Source: an uncultured Clostridia bacterium
GTDB taxonomy: Bacteria > Bacillota > Peptococcia > Peptococcales > Peptococcaceae
Direction: 5' to 3'
DNA: 64,000 nucleotides
Assembly: GCA_944391625.1 (NCBI GenBank)
Contig: CALXUG010000003.1
Coordinates: 1 to 64,000, forward strand
Shown: piece by piece, positions 14,841-23,442 of the stretch
Position numbering within the stretch: the first letter of the stretch is position 1
How the letters are laid out: each line of letters starts with the position of its first letter
Notes under the pieces: model-generated
Seen by the model: the letters and a program-made list of their open reading frames with translations, nothing else
Databases searched by the model: none
What the model was told of the DNA's origin: nothing
Position numbers and translations under genes: made by a program

Positions 14841-15076
14841 ATAACAAAGTTCTCAAAGGGAATCGGAGCGCCTTTACTACAAAAAACAATTTATTTTCAA
14901 AATTAACTCTCCCAACAAAACATCTAAATCCTTATAAAGCAACAAAAAAATAGATGTTTCCCACAATATGCAGTCAACATCCATGCATGGATTCTAATAA
15001 TTCCAATATTTTATGCAGATTCAAAAAATCGAGCGCAAAGAAAAGTCCCTTTTCTGATCGACAAACTGCACATCAT
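14841..15076. other. Intergenic gap without a recognised gene
   Basis: AT-rich spacer between the interrupted deacetylase and the DMT transporter, both on the minus strand. I see no convincing frame, RNA gene or terminator in it. Confidence 0.5.
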
Positions 15077-16045
15077 TTAATGCGTTGATCGATGTTGCAA
15101 CAAACCTGGCAAAATATTGGTCATAGAGCCAGCCAAAATAAACAAAATTCCAACCATCATATGCAGCGGAATTTCTTCATGAAGAATCAAAAAAGCCAAA
15201 ATCGGAGCCAGAACCGGTTTAAAGAAAAATACCAGTGCTGCTGTATTGGCCGACGTTTTTTCCATAGCAGTAAAATAGGAGGCAAAACCCAAGCCTGTCA
15301 CTCCCAGATAAACAAATACTACTACCGGCAAATTTTGCAGCGTATACCCAGACAAAAATGGCACATAAGCAAAATTCTGTAAACCATGCGCAATTAAAAA
15401 ATCGGCCACAACCGGAATATGGCCAATGGCTGCCAAACCAATCAATTCTATGCTACCAAATAAAAAGCCAAAGCAGGTAACGGTCAAACCGCCAAATTTA
15501 TAACATTTTCGTTTTCCCAGCACGGTATACAAAGCAAAGAGCAATGTTGCCGATAAAGTAAAAACAACCCCGCTGAACGCAATGTCCATATTCCACGGCG
15601 CAATAATGATGACAATACCCACAATATCCAATAACAATGCAGCAATGTTGCGTCCATGGATCGGCTCCCGCAAAATCAGATAAGCCAATACCATGACAAA
15701 TAACGGATTACTGCTGAACAAAACAGCGACCACAGAAGCATTGGCATGCAAAGTGGCCAGTTGATATAAAGTCATACTAATGACAATTCCGATGGTGCCT
15801 AAAAATGCAAAATAACGCAAGTCTGCTTTTTCCATATGAATATCCTCTGCCGCCAAACGTCGCAACAACCGCAATGCAAAAGGCAGCAGCACCAAACCGC
15901 CAAATAAAAAACGAGAGAATGTAACCTGAATCGGATTCAGATCATTCCCAATAAATTTTAAAGCAATTTCCATTAAACTAAATAAAACAGTGGTAACAGC
16001 AATACAAAAATACCCCTGTTTCCGATTGGTTGTTTCCACAATCAT
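15077..16045 (-). CDS. EamA/DMT-family exporter
   Basis: A membrane protein of about 322 residues with ten hydrophobic segments arranged as two EamA repeats (first repeat opening FCIAVTTVLFSLMEIALKFIGNDLNPIQVTFSRFLFGG; second opening GVVFTLSATLLFALYTVLGKR). Members export amino acids, purines or other metabolites; the substrate cannot be told. I place the start at the ATG at 16045; a GTG two codons later has better spacing to AAGAGG. The gene is divergent from dpaA, which leaves 146 bp for both promoters. Confidence 0.88.
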   Translation of the reverse strand: MIVETTNRKQGYFCIAVTTVLFSLMEIALKFIGNDLNPIQVTFSRFLFGGLVLLPFALRLLRRLAAEDIHMEKADLRYFAFLGTIGIVISMTLYQLATLHANASVVAVLFSSNPLFVMVLAYLILREPIHGRNIAALLLDIVGIVIIIAPWNMDIAFSGVVFTLSATLLFALYTVLGKRKCYKFGGLTVTCFGFLFGSIELIGLAAIGHIPVVADFLIAHGLQNFAYVPFLSGYTLQNLPVVVFVYLGVTGLGFASYFTAMEKTSANTAALVFFFKPVLAPILAFLILHEEIPLHMMVGILFILAGSMTNILPGLLQHRSTH

Positions 16046-16132
16046 AACCTCTTTTCTTCTGCACTGCCTATCATTATAAGCCTCCCCTGTAAAAAAAACA
16101 ATCATTCCATGCACAATCTTTTTCATCCCACT

Positions 16133-16160
16133 CACCAATTATCCGAGGCTTCATATACTG
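16133..16160 (+). promoter_or_regulatory. Candidate sigma-K-like promoter of dpaA
   Basis: CATATACTG (16152-16160) fits the sigma-K/sigma-E -10, and CACC (16133-16136), 15 bp upstream, resembles the sigma-K -35 (AC core). In Bacillus subtilis the dipicolinate synthase operon is sigma-K dependent, so the placement makes sense. Short motifs, tentative. Confidence 0.4.
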
Positions 16161-16191
16161 ATTAGTATGTAATGAAAGGAGATGCTCTACT

Positions 16192-17055
16192 ATGTCTTAT
16201 CCTACGATTGCAGTTATGGGCGGGGACTTGCGGCAAAAATGGCTTGCGTATACATTGGCACAGCAAAATCTTCTCTCCGCAGTATATGCACTGCCAGAGT
16301 CTCCCCAGATAGATGCAGCAGTCTTATCAAATCCGGAAGCATTAAGTCAGTATCAATGCGTTATAGGACCAGTACCTCTGGCACGCAATGGGGCAGTTGT
16401 TTTACCTTCAGAAACGCAACCGCTCTATCTGACTGAGTTACTGCAACGATTACAACCTGGCCAATTACTTGCTGGCGGGAATCTGCCTGCCGATTTTATT
16501 CAGCAATGCCATCAAAAGAACATCATCACCTACGACTTTATGCAATCCCCTGAACTAGCTCTGGCCAATGCAGAGATTACCGCCGAAGGCATGATCGCCG
16601 TTCTGCTGCAGCATACACCTTATATCTTACAAAACACCGCTCTGTTGTTATTGGGCTATGGCCGCTGCGGCATGATACTGGCTCAAAAACTGACAGCTCT
16701 GGGCTGCCATGTCAGTATTTGTGAAACCGATGCCCTGAAACGCAGTCTGGCTTGTTCTTTTGGCTACACCGTTTTAGCGCCTGAAGCACTGCCAGCTATT
16801 CTACCGGATTGCGAGCTGCTGGTCAATACAGTACCATCTTTGCTACTTACCTACGATCTGTTACAACTGTTGCCATCACAGGCAATGCTGTTTGACCTGG
16901 CCAGCGCCCCAGGCGGCATCGACAAAAACGCAGCAGAGCAACTTTCACTCTATTATCAGAGCTGCCCCGGCCTGCCCGGCAAAATTGCACCACAAACTGC
17001 TGGAGAATTATTGGCCAAAGATTTTCTCCGTTACCTTAACACCAATCCATTTTGA
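16192..17055 (+). CDS. dpaA: Dipicolinate synthase subunit A
   Basis: A 287-residue protein that with DpaB makes dipicolinic acid from a dihydrodipicolinate-pathway intermediate in the mother cell; the product fills the spore core with calcium. The N-terminal domain (MSYPTIAVMGGDLRQKWLAYTLAQ) is the DpaA signature. The central Rossmann segment LLLLGYGRCGMILAQKLTALGCHVSICET (about 152-180) binds NAD(P)H. The C-terminal ASAPGGID and PGLPGKIAPQTAGELLA are also typical. AAAGGAG precedes the ATG. dpaB follows after 14 bp. Confidence 0.93.
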   Translation: MSYPTIAVMGGDLRQKWLAYTLAQQNLLSAVYALPESPQIDAAVLSNPEALSQYQCVIGPVPLARNGAVVLPSETQPLYLTELLQRLQPGQLLAGGNLPADFIQQCHQKNIITYDFMQSPELALANAEITAEGMIAVLLQHTPYILQNTALLLLGYGRCGMILAQKLTALGCHVSICETDALKRSLACSFGYTVLAPEALPAILPDCELLVNTVPSLLLTYDLLQLLPSQAMLFDLASAPGGIDKNAAEQLSLYYQSCPGLPGKIAPQTAGELLAKDFLRYLNTNPF

Positions 17056-17069
17056 AAGGATGATGCCTT

Positions 17070-17672
17070 ATGACCTTTGATTTTCACGATAAAACCATTG
17101 GAGTTGCTGTTACCGGTTCCTTCTGTACCTACAAAAATGTTTTTGAAGAACTGGATCGCTTAGCCCAAACAGGGGCCTCCCTTTATACCATTTTTTCTGA
17201 CAATGCCTACAAAACCGACAGTCGTTTTGGAAAAGCAGAAACATTTTTGCAGAAAGCCAAAGAAATCACCGGCAGAGAACCAATCACAACTATTCCAGAT
17301 GCCGAACCCATCGGGCCCAAAGCATTGTTTGATATTCTGCTCATCGCACCTTGCACCGGAAACACTTTGTCAAAACTGGCCAACGGTATCTCTGATACAC
17401 CAGTTCTCATGGCAGCCAAAGCCCATTTACGCAACAACAAACCGCTGGTTATTTCTCTTTCCACCAATGATGCTCTGGGAATGAATTTAAAAAATATTGG
17501 TATTTTGCTGAATACAAAAAATATTTACTTTGTTCCTTTCGGACAGGATAACTATTTGAAAAAGCCAAACTCTATGATTGCGCACACCAATCTGATTCCT
17601 GAAACCATTGAACAGGCTTTGCTGGGCAAACAAATTCAGCCGGTAATCCGCAGCCCTTATCCAGCAGAATAA
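17070..17672 (+). CDS. dpaB: Dipicolinate synthase subunit B (flavoprotein)
   Basis: A 200-residue flavoprotein subunit of dipicolinate synthase. KTIGVAVTGSFCTYKNVFEEL is the flavoprotein nucleotide-binding start, followed by ILLIAPCTGNTLSKLANGISDTPVLMAAKAHLRNNKPLVI, a hallmark of DpaB and related decarboxylase-like flavoproteins. Together with dpaA it is strong evidence that the organism makes endospores. GAAAGGATGATGCCTT provides the ribosome-binding site. asnB begins 20 bp later. Confidence 0.93.
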   Translation: MTFDFHDKTIGVAVTGSFCTYKNVFEELDRLAQTGASLYTIFSDNAYKTDSRFGKAETFLQKAKEITGREPITTIPDAEPIGPKALFDILLIAPCTGNTLSKLANGISDTPVLMAAKAHLRNNKPLVISLSTNDALGMNLKNIGILLNTKNIYFVPFGQDNYLKKPNSMIAHTNLIPETIEQALLGKQIQPVIRSPYPAE

Positions 17673-17692
17673 CAAAAAAGGAGTGATATTCT

Positions 17693-19534
17693 ATGTGTGG
17701 AATTGCTGGTTTTTACCAGACTTCCTTTGATTACACGCTGCATCCGCAATGGAGTGACAGATTGGCGCAAATGAAAGACAGCCTGAAGCGCCGCGGTCCC
17801 AATGAGCAGGACACCATTTTATATCCCCATAGTGGTCTGGCTCACACCCGTCTGGCAATCATTGACCTGCAAAAGGGTCATCAACCCATGTGCAAACAGC
17901 GTAAGGAAAGTAAACATAATTGCACCATTGTCTATAACGGCGAACTTTACAACATGGCTGAGCTGCGCCGTCAGCTTAATCAATATTCTCTGGTATGGGA
18001 AACAGACAGCGATACCGAAGTCATCTTAAATGGTTATTTGGCCTGCGGCCCTGACTTTTTTCGAGAGCTAAATGGCATCTTTGCCTTTGCTATCTATGAT
18101 TCAGCAGCCGACCAGCTATTGCTTTGCCGTGACCGATTAGGCGTAAAACCTCTCTTTTATCAGCAAACTGCAGAAGAATTCCTGTTTGGTTCTGAACAAA
18201 AAGCATTGTTTGCAGGAGGAATCCGCCCTCAGCTGGATAATGACAGCTGGAACGAAGTTCTGGGGCTGGGTCCGGCCCGCACACCGGGACACGGTGTCTT
18301 TGCAGGCATGAAAGAAGTGCTGCCCGGTCACTATTTGACAGTCAAAGACAGACAAATTCAAGATATTCCTTATTGGCAGTTAGAAGCCAAACCTCATACT
18401 GATTCTTACCAGGACACTGTGCAAAAAGTTTCCGCTCTGGTGATAGACAGCGTGGAACGTCAGATGATATCCGATGTGCCAATCTGCACATTTTTATCCG
18501 GCGGTTTGGACAGCAGTTTGGTATCGGCCATCTGCGCCCGCAAACTAGCTGAACAGGGACAACAGCTGCAAACCTACTCCTTTGATTTCGCAGATAATGA
18601 TAAAAACTTCCAGGCCAACAGTTTCCAGTCTTCTCTGGATCGTCCCTTTGTAGATATTATGGTAAAACACATCAATAGCCAGCATACTTATCTGGAATGC
18701 ACCAACCAAAAACAGGCTGACTATTTGTACAAAGCAGTTGATGCGCGTGACCTTCCCTGCATGGCAGATGTGGAGTCCTCCATGCTGTATTTCTGTGGTC
18801 AGGTTGCCCAGCAAAATCGAGTTGCACTGACCGGCGAATGCGCCGATGAAATTTTTGGCGGTTATCCCTGGTTTCATCAGCCAGCCGCACTGCAGCGTCA
18901 CCATTTCCCCTGGTCTTATCAAATGGACGCCCGCACTGCATTATTGCGCGATGATGTGCTGGCGGAACTCCGTCTGGAGGACTATGCTCAAAATGCTTAT
19001 AATGCTACCATTGCCGCTACCCCCCGTTTGGATGGTGAAAGCAGCCTGGAAGCCAGACGCCGTGAAATATCTTATCTGAATGTTGTCTGGTTTATGGCAA
19101 CTTTATTAAATCGTATGGATCGCACCAGCATGTATTCCGGTCTGGAAGCCCGGGTTCCTTTCGCTGACCATAGAATTTTGGAGTATGTTTACAATATTCC
19201 ATGGGAAATGAAATGCCGCAACGGACGTACCAAAAGCCTCTTGCAGGAAACAGGAAGAAAACTTTTGCCGACAGATGTACTGTACCGCAAAAAAAGTCCC
19301 TACCCCAAAACTTATGATCCTGCCTACGAAGCCTTGCTGCGTCATCGTCTGCTGGATATTCTATCTTATCCCAATTCACCCCTTTTGGATATTGTGGACC
19401 CCAAAAAGGTGCGAATCTTTCTGGATACACCATCCGATTACGGCCGTCCATGGTTTGGCCAGCTGATGGCAGGTCCACAGATGATTGCTTACCTGCTGCA
19501 AATCAACTACTGGATGACTAAATATAAATTGTAA
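17693..19534 (+). CDS. asnB: Asparagine synthase (glutamine-hydrolysing)
   Basis: A 613-residue class II amidotransferase that makes asparagine from aspartate, glutamine and ATP. The mature N-terminal nucleophile is Cys2 (MCGIAGFYQ). Glutaminase motifs (NEQD, HTRLAIIDL, VYNGELYN) are followed by the synthase PP-loop FLSGGLDSSLVSA (about 269-281) and the C-terminal MDRTSMYSGLEARVPF. It is third in the dpaA-dpaB-asnB unit. B. subtilis has a sporulation-associated asparagine synthetase (AsnO), so a sporulation role is plausible. A structured terminator follows. Confidence 0.95.
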   Translation: MCGIAGFYQTSFDYTLHPQWSDRLAQMKDSLKRRGPNEQDTILYPHSGLAHTRLAIIDLQKGHQPMCKQRKESKHNCTIVYNGELYNMAELRRQLNQYSLVWETDSDTEVILNGYLACGPDFFRELNGIFAFAIYDSAADQLLLCRDRLGVKPLFYQQTAEEFLFGSEQKALFAGGIRPQLDNDSWNEVLGLGPARTPGHGVFAGMKEVLPGHYLTVKDRQIQDIPYWQLEAKPHTDSYQDTVQKVSALVIDSVERQMISDVPICTFLSGGLDSSLVSAICARKLAEQGQQLQTYSFDFADNDKNFQANSFQSSLDRPFVDIMVKHINSQHTYLECTNQKQADYLYKAVDARDLPCMADVESSMLYFCGQVAQQNRVALTGECADEIFGGYPWFHQPAALQRHHFPWSYQMDARTALLRDDVLAELRLEDYAQNAYNATIAATPRLDGESSLEARRREISYLNVVWFMATLLNRMDRTSMYSGLEARVPFADHRILEYVYNIPWEMKCRNGRTKSLLQETGRKLLPTDVLYRKKSPYPKTYDPAYEALLRHRLLDILSYPNSPLLDIVDPKKVRIFLDTPSDYGRPWFGQLMAGPQMIAYLLQINYWMTKYKL

Positions 19535-19557
19535 CAGTCCTCTCAAAACCCACAATA

Positions 19558-19647
19558 AAAAAACAGGTCTTGGTTCAGATAAAAACCTTGTAAGTGCCAA
19601 CATAACATTTGCTACTTGCAAGGCATATCACCATCGACCTGTTTTTT
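19558..19647. terminator. Nested hairpin, bidirectional terminator
   Basis: Outer arms AAAAAACAGGTC (19558-19569) and GACCTGTTTTTT (19636-19647) pair perfectly over 12 bp. Inside, CCTTGTAAGT (19586-19595) pairs with ACTTGCAAGG (19614-19623) with one wobble. The A and T tracts let it work in both directions between convergent asnB and the sensor kinase. The inner stem makes it larger than an ordinary terminator. Confidence 0.75.
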
Positions 19648-19816
19648 ATTTATCCCAATTAAATCACAAACAAAATTGTCAAAACACAGCATATAATGCA
19701 ACCATCTGCCGCAAATCCTGCTAAACGCAACTGTAAAAACTTATGACAACCTGTTCCCGACAGAAACATTCGCAATATTGATCAAACCCATATACTGTCT
19801 TGCACTCTATGGTAAA

Positions 19817-21403
19817 TTAAATAACACAACCAACTTCCTTCTGCGGCAATTCTATAACCGTTTCTTTGGCTTCCACATTATTTTTCAGTACCAATACAGT
19901 CCGCACACCAGCATCATAATTTTCAATCCAACAGCTGCCGCCATGTAGCTCTGCAATCATTTTTACCAGATACAATCCTAAACCGCTGCCGCCTGTGTTA
20001 CTGTTGCGAGAACTGTCCACCCGATAAAAGGCCTCAAACAATCGGGGCAGATCATCATCGGGAATCTTTATACCCGTATTTTCAATTTGTAGTTGTACGT
20101 CATTTTCTATTTGCCGCAGACTGACAGTAATAACACTGTGCATCGGTGAGTGACGAACTGCATTGCTGAGCAGATTGCTGAATGCTTTTTTGAGAAGTCC
20201 CTCATCGCCACTGTACAAAATATTGGGTTCTAACTGCACTTCCAACCTTTGCTGCCGCTGCTGCGCAAATTCTCCATAATCTTCTGTCAACTGCAATATC
20301 AGCTCTGTGAGCAAAACAGACTTTCTCTGCAGAATAAAAGAATCGGACTCCATACGAGTAACTATCAAAATTTCCTGCACCAACTGTTCCATTTTTTGCA
20401 TCACTTGCAAAGAACGAGCCAGATATTTATCTCTGTCCTGATATACGCCAATGCCAGCCTGCATACCTTCCAATTGTCCTTTCACGATCGTAATCGGCGT
20501 CTTCAGCTCATGAGATACCGCCGAAAAAAAGGCCAGCCGTTTATGTTCCAGCTCCCGTTCCTGCTCAATATCCGCCTGCAGCTTTTGATTGGCACTGCGC
20601 AGTTCCTGCAAGGTAGTCTGCAATCGCTGCGCCAATGTATTTAAGCTATGGGCCAGTACGCCAAGTTCATCTTTTCTTTTTTCGGAACAGCGCCAGTTAA
20701 AATTGAGCTGCGACAACTGCTGCGCAGAAACACTGAGCTGCTCAACCGGTCTGGCAATAAAGCATGAGCAAAACCAAGCACTGCCAGCAGAAATAACTAG
20801 AATTACCACTGTCAGCCAAGGCAAAATATTGTGCAGCGCATCTACTGCCTGATTGACTGCCTGCAAACTTCCGGTCACATACAACGTATAGTGGGCAGAA
20901 TCGCCAGAAAATTGAATATCATATTCCTTTGTAGCCATAACGGATTCCGCCGCTTCTTCCACCGTTACCGAAAAAGCTGCAGTATCATCCATATCCATTA
21001 CCTCTGTTGCCTGTTGAATCACCACTTCGCCATCTTGCGCTGCAAATTCTTCACCTGACTGAGCAACACTGATAGCATAATCAGTCACAACCACCGTTTC
21101 TTCATCCACCGCCGCATCCACTATCGCAGTTTCTGCACTCCCCGGCAGTGCAATGCCCTGCCCGTCATCGGTTTTCAAACAAATCTGTGCATTTAATTCC
21201 ATTACAATATACTCCCAGACAGGACCGCTTTCAGAAAATTCTGTCTGTTTCAACTGGCGAACAATTTGCTGCATTTGGTTGTCCAGCTGTGTATCCAAAT
21301 TGGACATATAGGTGACTGGCATAAACCAGGCAATAAATCCATAAGTAATACTGCACGCCAGAACCAGAACCAACAATGTAATAAAGAAAATCTGAACACT
21401 CAA
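19817..21403 (-). CDS. Sensor histidine kinase
   Basis: A membrane kinase of about 528 residues paired with the upstream response regulator. It has a transmembrane segment near the start (FFITLLVLVLACSITYGFIAWF), an extracytoplasmic region of roughly 160 residues with an acidic, Val/Thr-rich stretch, and a second span (LPWLTVVILVISAGSAWFCSCFI). A HAMP linker and a coiled coil follow, then the phospho-acceptor motif SHELKTPITIVKG and an HATPase domain (NLLSNAVRHS, GSGLGLYLVKMIAELHGG). The TTG at 21403, just after the regulator stop and 6 nt after GAGG, is the likely start; the open frame continues to 21457. Its signal is unknown. Confidence 0.9.
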   Translation of the reverse strand: MSVQIFFITLLVLVLACSITYGFIAWFMPVTYMSNLDTQLDNQMQQIVRQLKQTEFSESGPVWEYIVMELNAQICLKTDDGQGIALPGSAETAIVDAAVDEETVVVTDYAISVAQSGEEFAAQDGEVVIQQATEVMDMDDTAAFSVTVEEAAESVMATKEYDIQFSGDSAHYTLYVTGSLQAVNQAVDALHNILPWLTVVILVISAGSAWFCSCFIARPVEQLSVSAQQLSQLNFNWRCSEKRKDELGVLAHSLNTLAQRLQTTLQELRSANQKLQADIEQERELEHKRLAFFSAVSHELKTPITIVKGQLEGMQAGIGVYQDRDKYLARSLQVMQKMEQLVQEILIVTRMESDSFILQRKSVLLTELILQLTEDYGEFAQQRQQRLEVQLEPNILYSGDEGLLKKAFSNLLSNAVRHSPMHSVITVSLRQIENDVQLQIENTGIKIPDDDLPRLFEAFYRVDSSRNSNTGGSGLGLYLVKMIAELHGGSCWIENYDAGVRTVLVLKNNVEAKETVIELPQKEVGCVI

Positions 21404-21404
21404 A

Positions 21405-22082
21405 TTACGCCTCAGGTAATTTATCAACACGATATCCCACTCCCCGAATGGTTTCAATATAATCTACCTGCAATTTTTTACGCAAATTTTTAATATGGGT
21501 ATCCACAACCCGCTCGTCACCTACAAAATCATAGCGCCAAAGCTGCTGCAAAAGCATAGGTCTGGTCAATACCCGTCCCTGATTCATCAGCAAAAGCTGC
21601 AATAACTCAAACTCCCGGCGAGTTAACTCTATCGGCTGCTGTCTGACAAAAACCTGATAACCGTCCAAATCCAACTCCAAACAGCCATAACGCAATATAC
21701 GGCAATCACTGCCCGTCTGCTGGCCGCTTCTGCGCAGCACCGCTTCAATTTTCCGCAGCAACACCGGCATAGAAAAAGGTTTGGTAATATAATCGTCGAT
21801 CTGCAAATCGAATCCGCGCAGCTGATTTTCCTCACTTTCTAAGGCTGTCAGCATCACGACGGGAACCTGAGACGTATGCCGAATCAACTCACAAACACCA
21901 TACCCATCAATTTTGGGCAGCATTACATCCAGCAGCACCAAATCAAAAACTTGCTGCTGAAAACAGGTCAGCGCCGCCACGCCGTCTCCGGCTACTACAA
22001 CCTGATAACCTGCCGCCTCCAAAAAATTTTGCAGCAGTTCCTGAATATCGGGCTCATCCTCTACAACAAGCAACTGTTTCAT
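21405..22082 (-). CDS. OmpR-family response regulator
   Basis: A 225-residue regulator. The receiver domain (MKQLLVVEDEPDIQELLQ, phospho-acceptor in LVLLDVMLPK, the Lys of DDYITKPF) is followed by a winged-helix DNA-binding domain (LTRREFELLQLLLMNQGRVLTRPMLLQQLW, ERVVDTHIKNLRKKL). GATTGGAGGAACAAT precedes the ATG. It is coupled to the sensor kinase gene downstream. Targets are not evident. Confidence 0.95.
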   Translation of the reverse strand: MKQLLVVEDEPDIQELLQNFLEAAGYQVVVAGDGVAALTCFQQQVFDLVLLDVMLPKIDGYGVCELIRHTSQVPVVMLTALESEENQLRGFDLQIDDYITKPFSMPVLLRKIEAVLRRSGQQTGSDCRILRYGCLELDLDGYQVFVRQQPIELTRREFELLQLLLMNQGRVLTRPMLLQQLWRYDFVGDERVVDTHIKNLRKKLQVDYIETIRGVGYRVDKLPEA

Positions 22083-22318
22083 ATTGTTCCTCCAATCATC
22101 ACTCTGCCGTTCAGTATAACACAGTTTTTTGTAGTTTGTGTGTAGTTTTTACATTCTGTCTGATTTTTCAATCTGTTTTTCCGAACGGCTCTGTACTGCT
22201 CTTTTTATCCTGACTTGCGCCAAATGATTATTTTATGTTAAAATGAGTATGCTATCACTAAGAAACAAAATTTATTGACCATACCTGACAGTATGGTCCG
22301 AAAGGATGCGTTTTTCCT

Positions 22319-23428
22319 ATGGACTCTAGAATAAAAGAACTGGCGCATAATCTGATTACCTATTCCTGCGCACTGCAGCCAAAAGAAAAAGTGATGATCC
22401 ACGTGTTTGGCACATCGGCTTACCCTTTGGCGCAGCAATTGGTAAAAGAAGCTTATGCTGCTGGGGGATACCCTTATGTACAGATTGAAGATTACAGCAT
22501 TAATCGTGCGTTGCTGCAGCACTGCAGCCAGGAGCAGCTGGAACTGAAAGCCAGTTTGGAAATGGCGCAAATGAAAGAAATGGATGCTTACATCGGTATT
22601 CGAGCATCCGATAATATCTCCGAGCTGTCCGATGTGCCTCATGACAAACTGCAGTTGCAAACAACCATGGGCAACGATGTTTTAAACGAGCGGGTAAACA
22701 ATACAAAATGGGTTGTGCTCCGTTATCCTAATCATTCCATGGCACAGCTGGCCAACACCAGTTTGGAAAGTTTCGAGGATTTCTATTTTGATGTATGCAA
22801 TTTAGATTACAAAAAAATGTCCGTTGCTATGGACGCATTGGTAAATTTGATGAACCGCACTGACCGAGTGCATATTACAGGACCGGGAACAGATCTTACC
22901 TTTTCTATTAAAGATATTGAAGCTATCAAATGCGACGGAAAATGCAACATTCCTGACGGTGAAGTGTACACAGCTCCGGTACGCAATTCGGTTAATGGTT
23001 ATATTACTTACAATACACCATCTGTATTTCAGGGCTTTACCTATGAAAATATCCGATTTACTTTCCAAAACGGAAAAATTACAGAAGCAACTGCCAACAA
23101 TTCAGAAAAACTCAATGCAGTTTTGGATATGGACGAAGGCGCACGTTATTTAGGTGAATTTGCCATTGGCGTCAATCCCTTTATCCTGCATCCTATGAAA
23201 GATACCTTATTTGATGAAAAAATTATGGGCAGCATTCATCTTACACCAGGCCGCTGCTATGAGGATGCTTTTAACGGTAATGACTCGCAAATTCACTGGG
23301 ATTTGGTACTCATTCAAACAGAAGCATATGGTGGTGGAGAAATCTATTTTGATGATGTTTTAATACGTAAAGATGGAATTTTTGTATTAGAAGAGCTGCA
23401 ATGCTTAAATAGCGAAAACCTGAAATAA
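22319..23428 (+). CDS. M29-family aminopeptidase
   Basis: A 369-residue metal-dependent aminopeptidase of the thermophilic-protease (AmpS/M29) family, cytoplasmic, releasing N-terminal residues from peptides. Recognisable blocks are ITGPGTDLTFSIK, NIPDGEVYTAPV, LDMDEGARYLGEFAIGVNPF and GSIHLTPGRCYEDAFNGNDSQIHWDLV, which supply the Glu, His and Asp metal ligands. It is followed after 14 bp by a hydrolase-like lipoprotein gene, probably in the same operon. CCGAAAGGATGCG precedes the ATG. Confidence 0.92.
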   Translation: MDSRIKELAHNLITYSCALQPKEKVMIHVFGTSAYPLAQQLVKEAYAAGGYPYVQIEDYSINRALLQHCSQEQLELKASLEMAQMKEMDAYIGIRASDNISELSDVPHDKLQLQTTMGNDVLNERVNNTKWVVLRYPNHSMAQLANTSLESFEDFYFDVCNLDYKKMSVAMDALVNLMNRTDRVHITGPGTDLTFSIKDIEAIKCDGKCNIPDGEVYTAPVRNSVNGYITYNTPSVFQGFTYENIRFTFQNGKITEATANNSEKLNAVLDMDEGARYLGEFAIGVNPFILHPMKDTLFDEKIMGSIHLTPGRCYEDAFNGNDSQIHWDLVLIQTEAYGGGEIYFDDVLIRKDGIFVLEELQCLNSENLK

Positions 23429-23442
23429 CAGGGAGGTATCTT

